In this document: piece after piece, positions 16,629 through 24,783 of the stretch
How positions within the stretch are numbered: position 1 is the stretch's first letter
How the letters are laid out: every line of letters begins with the position of its first letter
NCBI GenBank assembly: GCA_900555015.1
Contig: USJL01000001.1
Coordinates: 62,001-126,000, forward strand
DNA length: 64,000 nt
Source: an uncultured Oscillospiraceae bacterium
GTDB lineage: Bacteria > Bacillota > Clostridia > Oscillospirales > Acutalibacteraceae
Direction: 5' to 3'
Notes under the pieces: generated by a model
Told to the model about the DNA's origin: nothing
The model's input: only the letters and a program-made list of their open reading frames with translations
Databases searched by the model: none
Translations under genes and position numbers: made by a program

Positions 16629-18239
16629 ATGAAACGTTATGCAAAGCTTACTCCCCAGGGAAGCAGAGATTTGCTTTTTGAAGAATGTGATGACAGAAAG
16701 AATATTGAAACTGTTTTGTCTTCGCTTTATAAAGAAAACAATTATCGCAAAGTTATTACTCCTACTATTGAATATTTTGATGTGTTTGACAGTGATAACA
16801 TAGGCATTGAAGCTGAAGAAATGTATAAGCTTACAGACAGCTACGGCAGAACAACCGTTCTTCGCCCAGATAATACAATGCCTATTGCCCGCCTTGTTGC
16901 CACAAGACTTACAAAAAACGATTTTCCCGTTAGGTTATACTATAATCAAAACATTTTTGTAAGAAATAAGGCGCTTGCCGGCAGAACAGATGAAATTGCC
17001 CAAAGCGGTATTGAGTTTATCGGCGACGGTTCTCTTGAAGCTGATTTGGAAGTTCTTTCAATGGCTGTTGAAGCATTGAAAAGGGTTAATCTTAATTTTA
17101 AAATTGAAATCGGTCATGCCGGATTCTTTAATGCCGTTTTAAATAATATGAATATTACAAAAACGGAAAAAGCAGATATATGCAAACTTACAGAGGGAAA
17201 AAATTATTCCGCTTTAGGTGATTTGCTTAATAAAATAGGCGATACCGCAGAAACTGCCGTGCTTCATAAACTTCCACGCCTTTTTGGCGGAATTGAGGTG
17301 CTTGAAGTTGCTAAAGAACTTTATAAAAATGATGATGCAAATAAAGCACTTGATTATATTAAAACAGTTTATGAAAAACTTGTTGATATGGGCATGGAAA
17401 ACAGCGTAATGATAGATTTGGGGCTTGTTAACAGGTCAAATTATTACACAGGCATTATTTTCCGCGGTTATGCACAGGGTTCTGGGTTAACAATTCTTTC
17501 CGGCGGCAGATATGATAATCTTATAGGCGAATTCGGCACAGATGCTCCGGCAGTAGGTTTTGGCGTTAATGTTACGGCGTTAACAAACGCAGTTAACGAA
17601 ACAATAAATGTTGAGCGCCCAATCAGAATTGCATTAACAAAAGGCAGGCTTGAAAAAAGCTCCGTATCCTTGTTTAAAAAAATGGGCATTGATACAAGTG
17701 AACTTGAAAATAAAGGCAGAAGGCTTATTCTTCCTATAGGAAAATATGAGGCCGTTTTGTCAAAAGCACCGGATGTTATAACTTATGTTGAACACGGCGT
17801 TTGCGACATTGGCGTGGTAGGTAAAGATACTATTGTTGAACACGGTAATTCTTTTTATGAAGTTATTGATTTAAATATAGGTAAATGCAGATTTGCTCTT
17901 GCATGTCCTAAAGGAACAGACTTCTTTTCCGGTCATAAGCGCAAAACCGTTGCTTCAAAATATCCTAAGGTTGCTAAAGAATTTTTTAAATCAAAGGGTA
18001 TGGATGTTGATATAATTAAAATTGAGGGCAGTGTGGAATTGGCACCGCTTCTCGGCTTGGCAGACGGAATTGTTGATATTGTTGAAACAGGCTCAACTTT
18101 AAAAGAAAACGGACTTGAAGTTGTGGAAGAAATTTTGCCTATTTCAGCAAGAGTAATTGTTAATATGGCTTCAATGAAGTTAAGAAAAGATGAAATTGAA
18201 ACTTTTCTTGCAGATATGGAAAAAGCAAGTAAGGCGTGA
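16629..18239 (+). CDS. hisZG: Fused HisZ-HisG ATP phosphoribosyltransferase
   Basis: First and rate-controlling step of histidine synthesis: ATP plus PRPP gives phosphoribosyl-ATP. Residues 1 to about 325 are HisZ, the histidyl-tRNA-synthetase-like regulatory subunit (LTPQGSRDLLFEE, VLRPDNTMPIARLVATRL, LSGGRYDNLIGEFG). Residues about 331-536 are the short-form catalytic HisG (IRIALTKGRLEKSS, GVCDIGVVGKDTI, and the PRPP-binding ADGIVDIVETGSTL). The short HisG needs HisZ for activity and histidine feedback, so the fusion joins two obligate partners in a 1:1 ratio. The frame is open throughout, so this is a real fusion rather than two genes. It leads the operon and overlaps the hisD ribosome binding site. 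Confidence 0.93.
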   Translation: MKRYAKLTPQGSRDLLFEECDDRKNIETVLSSLYKENNYRKVITPTIEYFDVFDSDNIGIEAEEMYKLTDSYGRTTVLRPDNTMPIARLVATRLTKNDFPVRLYYNQNIFVRNKALAGRTDEIAQSGIEFIGDGSLEADLEVLSMAVEALKRVNLNFKIEIGHAGFFNAVLNNMNITKTEKADICKLTEGKNYSALGDLLNKIGDTAETAVLHKLPRLFGGIEVLEVAKELYKNDDANKALDYIKTVYEKLVDMGMENSVMIDLGLVNRSNYYTGIIFRGYAQGSGLTILSGGRYDNLIGEFGTDAPAVGFGVNVTALTNAVNETINVERPIRIALTKGRLEKSSVSLFKKMGIDTSELENKGRRLILPIGKYEAVLSKAPDVITYVEHGVCDIGVVGKDTIVEHGNSFYEVIDLNIGKCRFALACPKGTDFFSGHKRKTVASKYPKVAKEFFKSKGMDVDIIKIEGSVELAPLLGLADGIVDIVETGSTLKENGLEVVEEILPISARVIVNMASMKLRKDEIETFLADMEKASKA

Positions 18240-18247
18240 GGTTGAAT

Positions 18248-19528
18248 ATGAAAATAACAAAGGCAAACGGTAAAACCGAATACGAACTTATTAAAAATCT
18301 TAAATTAAGAAGCGGCGAAACAGATAAAAAAATTGTAGATATAGTTACATCAATTATTGACGGAGTAAAACAAGGCGGTGATGAAGCCGTTAGGGAATAT
18401 ACCGTAAGGTTTGACGGCGCAATGCCTAAAAAAACAATAATTGAAAAAGACGAGCTTCAGCAATATTTGGATATGGTTGATGATGATTTTAAAAAGGCTG
18501 TTACAGACGCCAAAAATAATATTTATGATTTTCATCAAAGACAGGCTCAGCAAAGTTGGATGACAACCAAGGAAAGCGGCGTAATTATGGGTCAGCGAAT
18601 TCGTGGTTTGCACAGAGTAGGAATTTATGTTCCCGGCGGTACCGCTGCTTATCCGAGTTCTGTTTTAATGAATGCAATTCCTGCAAAAATTGCAGGAGTT
18701 AAAGAAATTATTATGGTAACGCCTCCGTCTAAAGACGGTTCGCCTAATCCAAATATTATGGCGGCTGCCGCAGTTGCCGGTGTTGATAAGGTGTTCCTTT
18801 GCGGCGGCGCTCAGGCTGTTGCCGCTCTTGCTTTCGGAACGGAAAAAATTCCTAAGGTTGATAAAATTGTAGGTCCCGGAAATATCTTTGTTGCCACAGC
18901 TAAAAAATTGCTTTACGGTGTGGTTGATATAGATATGGTGGCAGGACCGTCGGAAATATTGATTGTTGCAGATAAAACCGCAAAACCGTCTTTTCTTGCC
19001 GCAGATTTAATGAGTCAGGCAGAGCATGACAAAATGGCTTCGGCAATTCTTTTAACAACATCGGAAACAATCGCAAAGGCAACTGTTAAAGAAATTGAAA
19101 AGCAAATAAAGTATCTTGAACGTCAAAATATTATTGAGCAGTCATTAAATGATTACGGCGAAATTATTGTGTGCGAGAATTTAAATCAGGCAATAGAATT
19201 TGCCAATGAACTCGCACCCGAGCATTTGGAACTTTGTGTGGAAGAACCTCTTAAATATGTTGGTATGATTGATAATGCCGGCTCCGTATTTTTAGGTAAT
19301 TGGTCGCCGGAACCATTGGGCGATTATTTTGCAGGTCCAAACCATGTGCTTCCCACAAGCGGCACTGCAAGATTTTTCAGCCCTTTGTCTGTAGACAGTT
19401 TTGTTAAAAAATCTTCTTTTATTTATTATACGGAAGAGGAACTTGCAAAGGCAAAGGATGAAATAATTACTTTGGCTGATACGGAAGGCTTAACCGCTCA
19501 CGCTAACAGCATAAAGGTAAGATTTTAA
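18248..19528 (+). CDS. hisD: Histidinol dehydrogenase
   Basis: Zinc enzyme that oxidises histidinol to histidine with two NAD+, the last step of the pathway. It has 426 residues from the ATG at 18248. GAGG, which spans the hisZG stop, lies 6 bp upstream; GTG at 18236 and TTG at 18242 are in-frame alternatives. Motifs seen: GIYVPGGTAAYPSSVLMNAI, VFLCGGAQAVAALAFGT, IVGPGNIFVATAKKLLYG, DMVAGPSEILI, SQAEHD and PNHVLPTSGTARF, covering the Zn-ligand and substrate regions of the family. It is followed after 1 bp by the MBL lipoprotein gene. Confidence 0.97.
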   Translation: MKITKANGKTEYELIKNLKLRSGETDKKIVDIVTSIIDGVKQGGDEAVREYTVRFDGAMPKKTIIEKDELQQYLDMVDDDFKKAVTDAKNNIYDFHQRQAQQSWMTTKESGVIMGQRIRGLHRVGIYVPGGTAAYPSSVLMNAIPAKIAGVKEIIMVTPPSKDGSPNPNIMAAAAVAGVDKVFLCGGAQAVAALAFGTEKIPKVDKIVGPGNIFVATAKKLLYGVVDIDMVAGPSEILIVADKTAKPSFLAADLMSQAEHDKMASAILLTTSETIAKATVKEIEKQIKYLERQNIIEQSLNDYGEIIVCENLNQAIEFANELAPEHLELCVEEPLKYVGMIDNAGSVFLGNWSPEPLGDYFAGPNHVLPTSGTARFFSPLSVDSFVKKSSFIYYTEEELAKAKDEIITLADTEGLTAHANSIKVRF

Positions 19529-19529
19529 T

Positions 19530-20609
19530 ATGAAATCAAAAATTACTGCGCTGCTGCTTGTTGTATTAACCTTGTTTTCGTTTACCGCCTGTTCGGCAAA
19601 TATTTCACAAAATACCGTTGAAGAAACAACGGCGGCACAAACTGAAAATAACAATGACTTAATCGTGCATTTTATTGATGTGGGTCAAGGGGACAGCGAG
19701 TTTATTCAGTTCCCAAACGGTACTAATATGCTTATTGACGCCGGTGAAACCGATAAGGGTCAGGTTGTTTGCGATTATTTAAAATCCCTTGGCGTAAATA
19801 CAATTAATTATGTTGTTGCTACTCATCCTCATTCGGACCATATCGGCGGTTTTGGCGATGTATTTGATAATTTTAATGTTCAAACGGTTTATATGCCAAA
19901 TGCCGTATCAACTTCATATTGTTTTGAAACATTGCTTGATAAAATAGAGGCGCAGGGATGTAAAACCGTTCAGGCAAAAAACGGCGTAACCGTTATAAAT
20001 GAAAACAGCTTAACAGCGTCTTTTCTTTCGCCTGTAGATGATGAGTATGATGAGTTAAACGATTATTCCGCTGTTTTAAAAGTCAGCTATGGCGAAACGT
20101 CGTTTTTGTTTATGGGCGATGCCGAATCGCTTGTGGAAAATGAAATAAAGTCCAATGTTTCGGCAGATGTTATAAAAGTTGGGCATCACGGCTCTAAAAC
20201 CTCGTCAAGTGAGGATTTTGTAAATCGCGTACACCCTAAATATGCCGTTTTTGAAGTTGGCAGTGACAACTCATACGGACATCCCGTTTCTTCTGTTGTT
20301 GAACGTTATAAAAATGTTGGGGCAGAAATTTTAAGAACCGATAAAAACGGAAATATTGTAATTACTTCTGACGGAAAAAATATAAATGTTTCCGTCAGTG
20401 AAGATAAAAATGTAAATTCAAATGACGCCGCACAAACAACAAGTGAATATAAATGGGTTTTAAATAAAAAATCCAAAAAAATTCATTATCCAAGTTGCGG
20501 TTCTTTAAATAATACAAAGGATGAAAACAAGGAATATTCAAACGAAAGCATAGTAAATCTTGAAAAAAGCGGATATACCTGTTGTAAATCCTGTAATCCA
20601 AGTGAGTAA
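19530..20609 (+). CDS. Lipoprotein with ComEC-type metallo-beta-lactamase domain
   Basis: Predicted membrane-anchored extracellular hydrolase, 359 residues. The N-terminus is a lipoprotein signal (LTLFSFTAC, lipobox Cys at about 21). The MBL fold follows with FIDVGQGDSEFIQFPNG, the metal motif THPHSDHIGG, FLFMGDAE and VGHHGSKTSS, the pattern of the ComEC C-terminal domain and its stand-alone relatives. The tail, from KWVLNKKSKKIHYPSC to CCKSCNP, matches the small cysteine module seen at the end of many Firmicute secreted nucleases and MBL proteins. The role may be extracellular nucleic-acid or phosphodiester processing; the substrate is unknown. It is oddly placed between hisD and hisB and is paired with the DUF3006 gene. 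Confidence 0.85.
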   Translation: MKSKITALLLVVLTLFSFTACSANISQNTVEETTAAQTENNNDLIVHFIDVGQGDSEFIQFPNGTNMLIDAGETDKGQVVCDYLKSLGVNTINYVVATHPHSDHIGGFGDVFDNFNVQTVYMPNAVSTSYCFETLLDKIEAQGCKTVQAKNGVTVINENSLTASFLSPVDDEYDELNDYSAVLKVSYGETSFLFMGDAESLVENEIKSNVSADVIKVGHHGSKTSSSEDFVNRVHPKYAVFEVGSDNSYGHPVSSVVERYKNVGAEILRTDKNGNIVITSDGKNINVSVSEDKNVNSNDAAQTTSEYKWVLNKKSKKIHYPSCGSLNNTKDENKEYSNESIVNLEKSGYTCCKSCNPSE

Positions 20610-20610
20610 T

Positions 20611-20811
20611 ATGAAAATAGTTATAGACAGAATTGAAAATGAAATTGCTGTTTGCAACCTTGAAAACAACAGTGTTGTTAATGTGCCTGCCGTTATTTTT
20701 GAAAATGCAAAAGAAGGCGCAGTTTATGATATTGTTTTGGATTCAAAGGAACAGCAAAGGCGTGAGGAAAAAGCAAAAAAGCGTTTAAACGCATTGTTTG
20801 ATAAGGAGTAA
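20611..20811 (+). CDS. DUF3006-family small protein
   Basis: A 66-residue protein matching the DUF3006 pattern: an N-terminal MKIVIDRIENEIAVC, a short beta-rich core, then a charged helical end rich in Lys, Arg and Glu. Function is unknown, but this family is often encoded next to ComEC-like MBL genes, as here. The ATG at 20611 follows the MBL stop by one base, so the pair is probably translationally coupled. Its AAGGAG-containing end overlaps the hisB ribosome binding region, which keeps it in the histidine transcript. Confidence 0.75.
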   Translation: MKIVIDRIENEIAVCNLENNSVVNVPAVIFENAKEGAVYDIVLDSKEQQRREEKAKKRLNALFDKE

Positions 20812-20814
20812 ATT

Positions 20815-21390
20815 ATGAGAACTGCTGAAATTGAAAGAAACACAAAAGAAACACAAATTAAGCTGTCTTTAAATCTTGACGGCGGCGATGTTAATATTTC
20901 AACAGGCATCGGCTTTTTTGACCATATGTTAACTGCTTTTGCGGTTCACGGCGGTTTTGGCTTAACTGTTAATGTTGCGGGCGATTTAAATGTAGACACT
21001 CATCATACGGTGGAGGATACAGGCATCGTTTTAGGCAAAGCTTTTAAAATTGCTCTTGGTGAAATGAATAATATTAACCGTTACGGCTCTTTTTATATTC
21101 CTATGGATGAAAGTTTGGCTCATTGTGCTCTTGATATTTCAAACAGACCGTTTCTTGTGTTTAATGCCGATTTCAACGAAGAAAGATGCGGCGAATACGA
21201 AACTTGTTGCACCGAGGAGTTTTTCCGTGCTTTTGCCGTTAACGCAGGCATTACATTGCATTTAAATGTGCTTTACGGTTATAATTCTCATCATGAAATT
21301 GAAGCTTTGTTTAAAGCTTTTGCTCATGCAATGAAAATTGCCGTTGCCCATAATGATAATGAAATTCTTTCTACAAAAGGTGTTTTATAA
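20815..21390 (+). CDS. hisB: Imidazoleglycerol-phosphate dehydratase
   Basis: Dehydrates IGP to imidazole-acetol phosphate. At 191 residues it is the monofunctional form without a histidinol-phosphatase domain. Motifs: STGIGFFDHMLTAFAVHGG, the Mn-binding DTHHTVEDTGIVLG, the internal repeat SHHEIEALFKAFAHA, and RNTKETQIKLSLNLDG at the N-terminus. AAGGAG precedes the ATG by 6 bp. It overlaps hisA by one base. The phosphatase activity missing here is presumably supplied by the PHP enzyme at the left edge of the window or another gene. Confidence 0.97.
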   Translation: MRTAEIERNTKETQIKLSLNLDGGDVNISTGIGFFDHMLTAFAVHGGFGLTVNVAGDLNVDTHHTVEDTGIVLGKAFKIALGEMNNINRYGSFYIPMDESLAHCALDISNRPFLVFNADFNEERCGEYETCCTEEFFRAFAVNAGITLHLNVLYGYNSHHEIEALFKAFAHAMKIAVAHNDNEILSTKGVL

Positions 21391-22106
21391 TGATAATTTT
21401 TCCTGCTATAGATGTTATAAACGGTAAGCCTGTAAGGCTTTTTAAAGGCGATTTTTCTACTGCTCATCAAGTTGCGGCAGACGCTCTTGAAACTGCAAAT
21501 AATTTTGTAAAAGCCGGTGCAAAGTGGATTCATATGGTGGATTTGGACGGTTCCTTGAAAAAAGAACCGGTAAACAGCGAAACTTTTATTGCAGTTGCTA
21601 ATGAAACTTCACTTAAAGTTGAATTAGGCGGCGGTATTCGCAAAATTCAAGATATAGATTTTTATATAAACAAGGGAATTGAACGGATTATTTTAGGCTC
21701 TGTGGCGCTTAAAAACCCAAATCTTGTTAAAGAGGCTGTTGCCGAATTCGGAGAAAAAATAGCTGTTGGCATAGATGCCAAAAATGAATATGTAGCTACC
21801 GAGGGATGGACGGAAAGTTCAAACGTTCATTATATTGAACTTGCAAAGCGTATGGAAAATGCAGGTGTTAAAACTATTATTTATACGGATATTTCCAAAG
21901 ACGGAACTTTGACAGGCCCTAATTTTGAACAGTTAAATAAAATAAACGGCGCTGTTTCCTGCAATATAACCGCTTCCGGCGGCGTAACAAATATCGGTGA
22001 TATTAAAGGCTTAAAGGATGCAGGGCTTTACGGCGCAATTTGCGGAAAAAGCCTTTATAATAAAACTTTGGATTTGGCTGAAGCAATTAAGGTGTGTGAA
22101 AAATGA
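21390..22106 (+). CDS. hisA: Phosphoribosylformimino-AICAR-phosphate isomerase
   Basis: Amadori rearrangement of ProFAR to PRFAR. A 238-residue TIM barrel with [16 protein letters not shown] (first catalytic Asp), [43 protein letters not shown] (second catalytic Asp) and [12 protein letters not shown]. The one-base overlap with hisB and four-base overlap with hisI indicate tight coupling. The next enzymes, HisF and HisH, which normally sit beside hisA, are not encoded in this operon. Confidence 0.96.
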   Translation: MIIFPAIDVINGKPVRLFKGDFSTAHQVAADALETANNFVKAGAKWIHMVDLDGSLKKEPVNSETFIAVANETSLKVELGGGIRKIQDIDFYINKGIERIILGSVALKNPNLVKEAVAEFGEKIAVGIDAKNEYVATEGWTESSNVHYIELAKRMENAGVKTIIYTDISKDGTLTGPNFEQLNKINGAVSCNITASGGVTNIGDIKGLKDAGLYGAICGKSLYNKTLDLAEAIKVCEK

Positions 22107-22417
22107 ATTTAGATAAATATTTTGTAAAAAGTGATTTAATTCCCGCTGTTGTGCAGGAAGAATCAACGGGTGAGGTTTTAATGCTTGCCTATATGAATAA
22201 AGAATCAATGGCAAAAACCATTGAAACAGGTTATACTTGGTTTTGGTCAAGAAGCAGGCAGGAACTTTGGAATAAAGGGGCAACAAGCGGTCATTTGCAA
22301 AAGGTTGTTTCTATTTCAGGCGATTGTGATAACGATACTTTGTTGGTTAAAGTAATTCAAACCGGCGCTGCATGCCACACAGGCAATCACAGCTGTTTTT
22401 TCAATAAAATTTTATAA
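22103..22417 (+). CDS. hisI: Phosphoribosyl-AMP cyclohydrolase
   Basis: Opens the adenine ring of PR-AMP, the third step of histidine synthesis. It has 104 residues, only the cyclohydrolase domain. Conserved features: [12 protein letters not shown], the tryptophan-rich [19 protein letters not shown], the metal-binding DCDNDTLL and a cysteine-containing [13 protein letters not shown]. It overlaps hisA by 4 bp and is followed by a separate hisE, in contrast to the fused HisIE of enterobacteria. Confidence 0.96.
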   Translation: MNLDKYFVKSDLIPAVVQEESTGEVLMLAYMNKESMAKTIETGYTWFWSRSRQELWNKGATSGHLQKVVSISGDCDNDTLLVKVIQTGAACHTGNHSCFFNKIL

Positions 22418-22435
22418 GGTTTAAAGGTTAATATT

Positions 22436-22759
22436 ATGGATTTAATTAAAAACGAATATCAGGTTATTATAGACAGAAAAAACGAGCAGGCAGAAGGTTC
22501 TTATACTGCTTACCTTTTTGAACAGGGAATTGATAAAATTCTTAAAAAGGTGGGCGAAGAATGTACAGAAACAATAGTTGCCGCAAAAAATAACGATAAA
22601 GACGAAACCGTTTATGAAATTACGGATTTAATTTATCACACCTTGGTTTTAATGGCTTATCAGGGAATAACTCCCGAAGATGTTGAAGCAGAACTTGAAA
22701 AAAGAGCTGCTAAAAGAGGCAATCTTAAAAAATTTCATCAGGTGGATAAAAATTCATAA
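22436..22759 (+). CDS. hisE: Phosphoribosyl-ATP pyrophosphohydrolase
   Basis: Hydrolyses PR-ATP to PR-AMP, step two of the pathway. It has 107 residues and the MazG-like all-alpha fold: GSYTAYLFEQGIDKILKKVG, EECTETIVAAKN and YEITDLIYHTLVLMAYQGI carry the acidic residues that bind Mg2+. It lies 18 bp after hisI and its stop overlaps the recJ start by one base, so the histidine operon appears to run into the recJ-relA genes. Confidence 0.96.
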   Translation: MDLIKNEYQVIIDRKNEQAEGSYTAYLFEQGIDKILKKVGEECTETIVAAKNNDKDETVYEITDLIYHTLVLMAYQGITPEDVEAELEKRAAKRGNLKKFHQVDKNS

Positions 22760-24783
22760 TGGCGTACAAAAAATGGATTATAGCAGATGCAGACAAAGAA
22801 AAAGCTTCTGTTTTAAGTGAAAAATTTAATATAGACCCGTTTATTTCATTTTTAATGGTTGCAAGGGGAATAGACAATGATTTGGCATTTTCCGATTTTC
22901 TTTCGTCTTCTTTTGAATTTTCCGACCCGTTTTGTTTGGCAGATATGGATAAAGCGGTGAACAGAATTGAAGCCGCTGTAGCCGATAATGAAAAAATAAC
23001 TGTTTACGGCGACTATGATTGCGACGGTGTAACATCTACGGCACTTCTTGTATCTCTTTTAAAAGAGATGGGTGCCGATGTTGATTTTTATATCCCTTCA
23101 AGAGAAAAAGAGGGTTACGGTTTAAATATTTCCGCTATTGATAAAATAAAAGAAAATAATACAGATTTAATTATAACTGTTGATAACGGCATTGCTTCTG
23201 TTGATGAGGCAAATTATATTTCCTCATTGGGTATGGATTTGGTAATTACAGACCATCACCAACTTGGTGAAACTTTGCCAAATGCTGTTGCCGTTGTTAA
23301 TCCCTACAGACCTGAAAATAACATTCGTTTTCGTGATATTTGCGGCGTCGGCGTTGCTTTTAAGCTTGCATGTGCTCTTTACGGCGATACGGATGATATG
23401 CTTTATACTTACGGCGATCTCGTTGCTATCGGCACAATCGCCGATATGGTTCCTCTTTTAAGTGAAAACAGAGGCTTTGTTAAAACCGGATTAAAACTTA
23501 TAAATTCCGGCAACCGACCCGGTATAGCCGCATTGAAAAAAATTGCCGGCGGTGATAAAATATTTACTTCCACAGACACGGCATTTTTAATTTGCCCAAG
23601 AATTAATGCAACCGGCAGAATAGACAGCGCGTCTGTTGCTGTTGAATTGCTTTTGTGCGATAATGAAGAAGATGCAAACCGCCTTGCGGCAAAGCTTAAC
23701 GATGATAATGTGCGCCGTCAGGAATTGGAACAGGAAATTTATAATGATGTAAAAAAACAAATTGAAAATAACAAAAGCCTTGTGGAAAACAGAGTCATTG
23801 TTATTTCAGGTGCAGAATATCATCACGGCATAGTCGGCATAGTTGCATCACGAATTCTTGACGAATATTCAAAACCCGTAATTATTATCGGCGAGGGAGA
23901 GGACGGATTTGCCCGTGGCTCTGCCAGAAGCGTAGACGGATTTAATATTTTCGAGGCAATATCATATTGTAAAGATTTATTAATTCAATTCGGCGGTCAT
24001 CCCCGTGCCGCAGGTATGGGGCTTGTTAACAGTGCCGTTAATGATTTTCGTGAAAAAATAAATGAATATGCCAATAATAATTATGACGTTATGCCTTGCC
24101 AAGCAATAAATATTGATTGCAAGCTTTCACCTTTTTATCTTGATATCGGTCTTGTAGACAGTTTGAACATTATGGAGCCTTTTGGAGAAAATAATCCAAA
24201 AGCGGTTTTTGCTTTAACAGGGCTTAATTTATTGGCTGTTGTTCCCCTTTCAAATGGAAAGCACGTTCGACTTGAATGTGAAAAAAAGGGTAAAAAAATT
24301 AAAATAGTAAAATTCAGAACTTCGGCAGATAATTTTCCGTTTAAAGCTCACGATAAAATAGATGTTGCCGTAAGAATATCAAAAAATTTATATAACGGCA
24401 AAGAATATCTTTCCGTGCAGGCTGTTGATGTTCGATTGTCCGGAATTGATGAGAAAAAATATTTTAACGAAAAAACGGTTTATGAAAAGTTTTTGATTAA
24501 TAAAAACAATGATTCTTCCGTTGTCCCCAATAAAACCGACTGTGCATATATTTATAAGTTTTTAAAAGCAAATAACGGCTGGCACGGTGATTTTGACAGC
24601 TTGTATTTTAGATTGAAAGATATTACATACGGTAAATTAAAATTTGCTTTTGCAATTTTTGAAGAATGCGGATTTATTAAGTATGACGGTAAAAAAATCA
24701 CTCTTTTAAACGTTGCTTCTAAAGTTGATTTAACTCAAACAAATACTATGAAATCCTTGAAAGGAAGACTTAATCTTGGCTGA
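22759..24783 (+). CDS. recJ: Single-stranded-DNA-specific exonuclease RecJ
   Basis: 5'-3' ssDNA exonuclease of recombination and mismatch repair, in the DHH phosphoesterase family, 674 residues. Motifs include VYGDYDCDGVTS (D85, D87, D89), VDNGIAS, VITDHHQLGE (D165-H167), GRIDSASVAVELL, the DHHA1 segment YHHGIVGIVASRI and QFGGHPRAAGMGL. The C-terminal extension contains the OB domain. It starts one base inside hisE and its end overlaps relA by 8 bp. In Bacillus, apt lies between recJ and relA; it is missing here. Confidence 0.95.
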   Translation: MAYKKWIIADADKEKASVLSEKFNIDPFISFLMVARGIDNDLAFSDFLSSSFEFSDPFCLADMDKAVNRIEAAVADNEKITVYGDYDCDGVTSTALLVSLLKEMGADVDFYIPSREKEGYGLNISAIDKIKENNTDLIITVDNGIASVDEANYISSLGMDLVITDHHQLGETLPNAVAVVNPYRPENNIRFRDICGVGVAFKLACALYGDTDDMLYTYGDLVAIGTIADMVPLLSENRGFVKTGLKLINSGNRPGIAALKKIAGGDKIFTSTDTAFLICPRINATGRIDSASVAVELLLCDNEEDANRLAAKLNDDNVRRQELEQEIYNDVKKQIENNKSLVENRVIVISGAEYHHGIVGIVASRILDEYSKPVIIIGEGEDGFARGSARSVDGFNIFEAISYCKDLLIQFGGHPRAAGMGLVNSAVNDFREKINEYANNNYDVMPCQAINIDCKLSPFYLDIGLVDSLNIMEPFGENNPKAVFALTGLNLLAVVPLSNGKHVRLECEKKGKKIKIVKFRTSADNFPFKAHDKIDVAVRISKNLYNGKEYLSVQAVDVRLSGIDEKKYFNEKTVYEKFLINKNNDSSVVPNKTDCAYIYKFLKANNGWHGDFDSLYFRLKDITYGKLKFAFAIFEECGFIKYDGKKITLLNVASKVDLTQTNTMKSLKGRLNLG

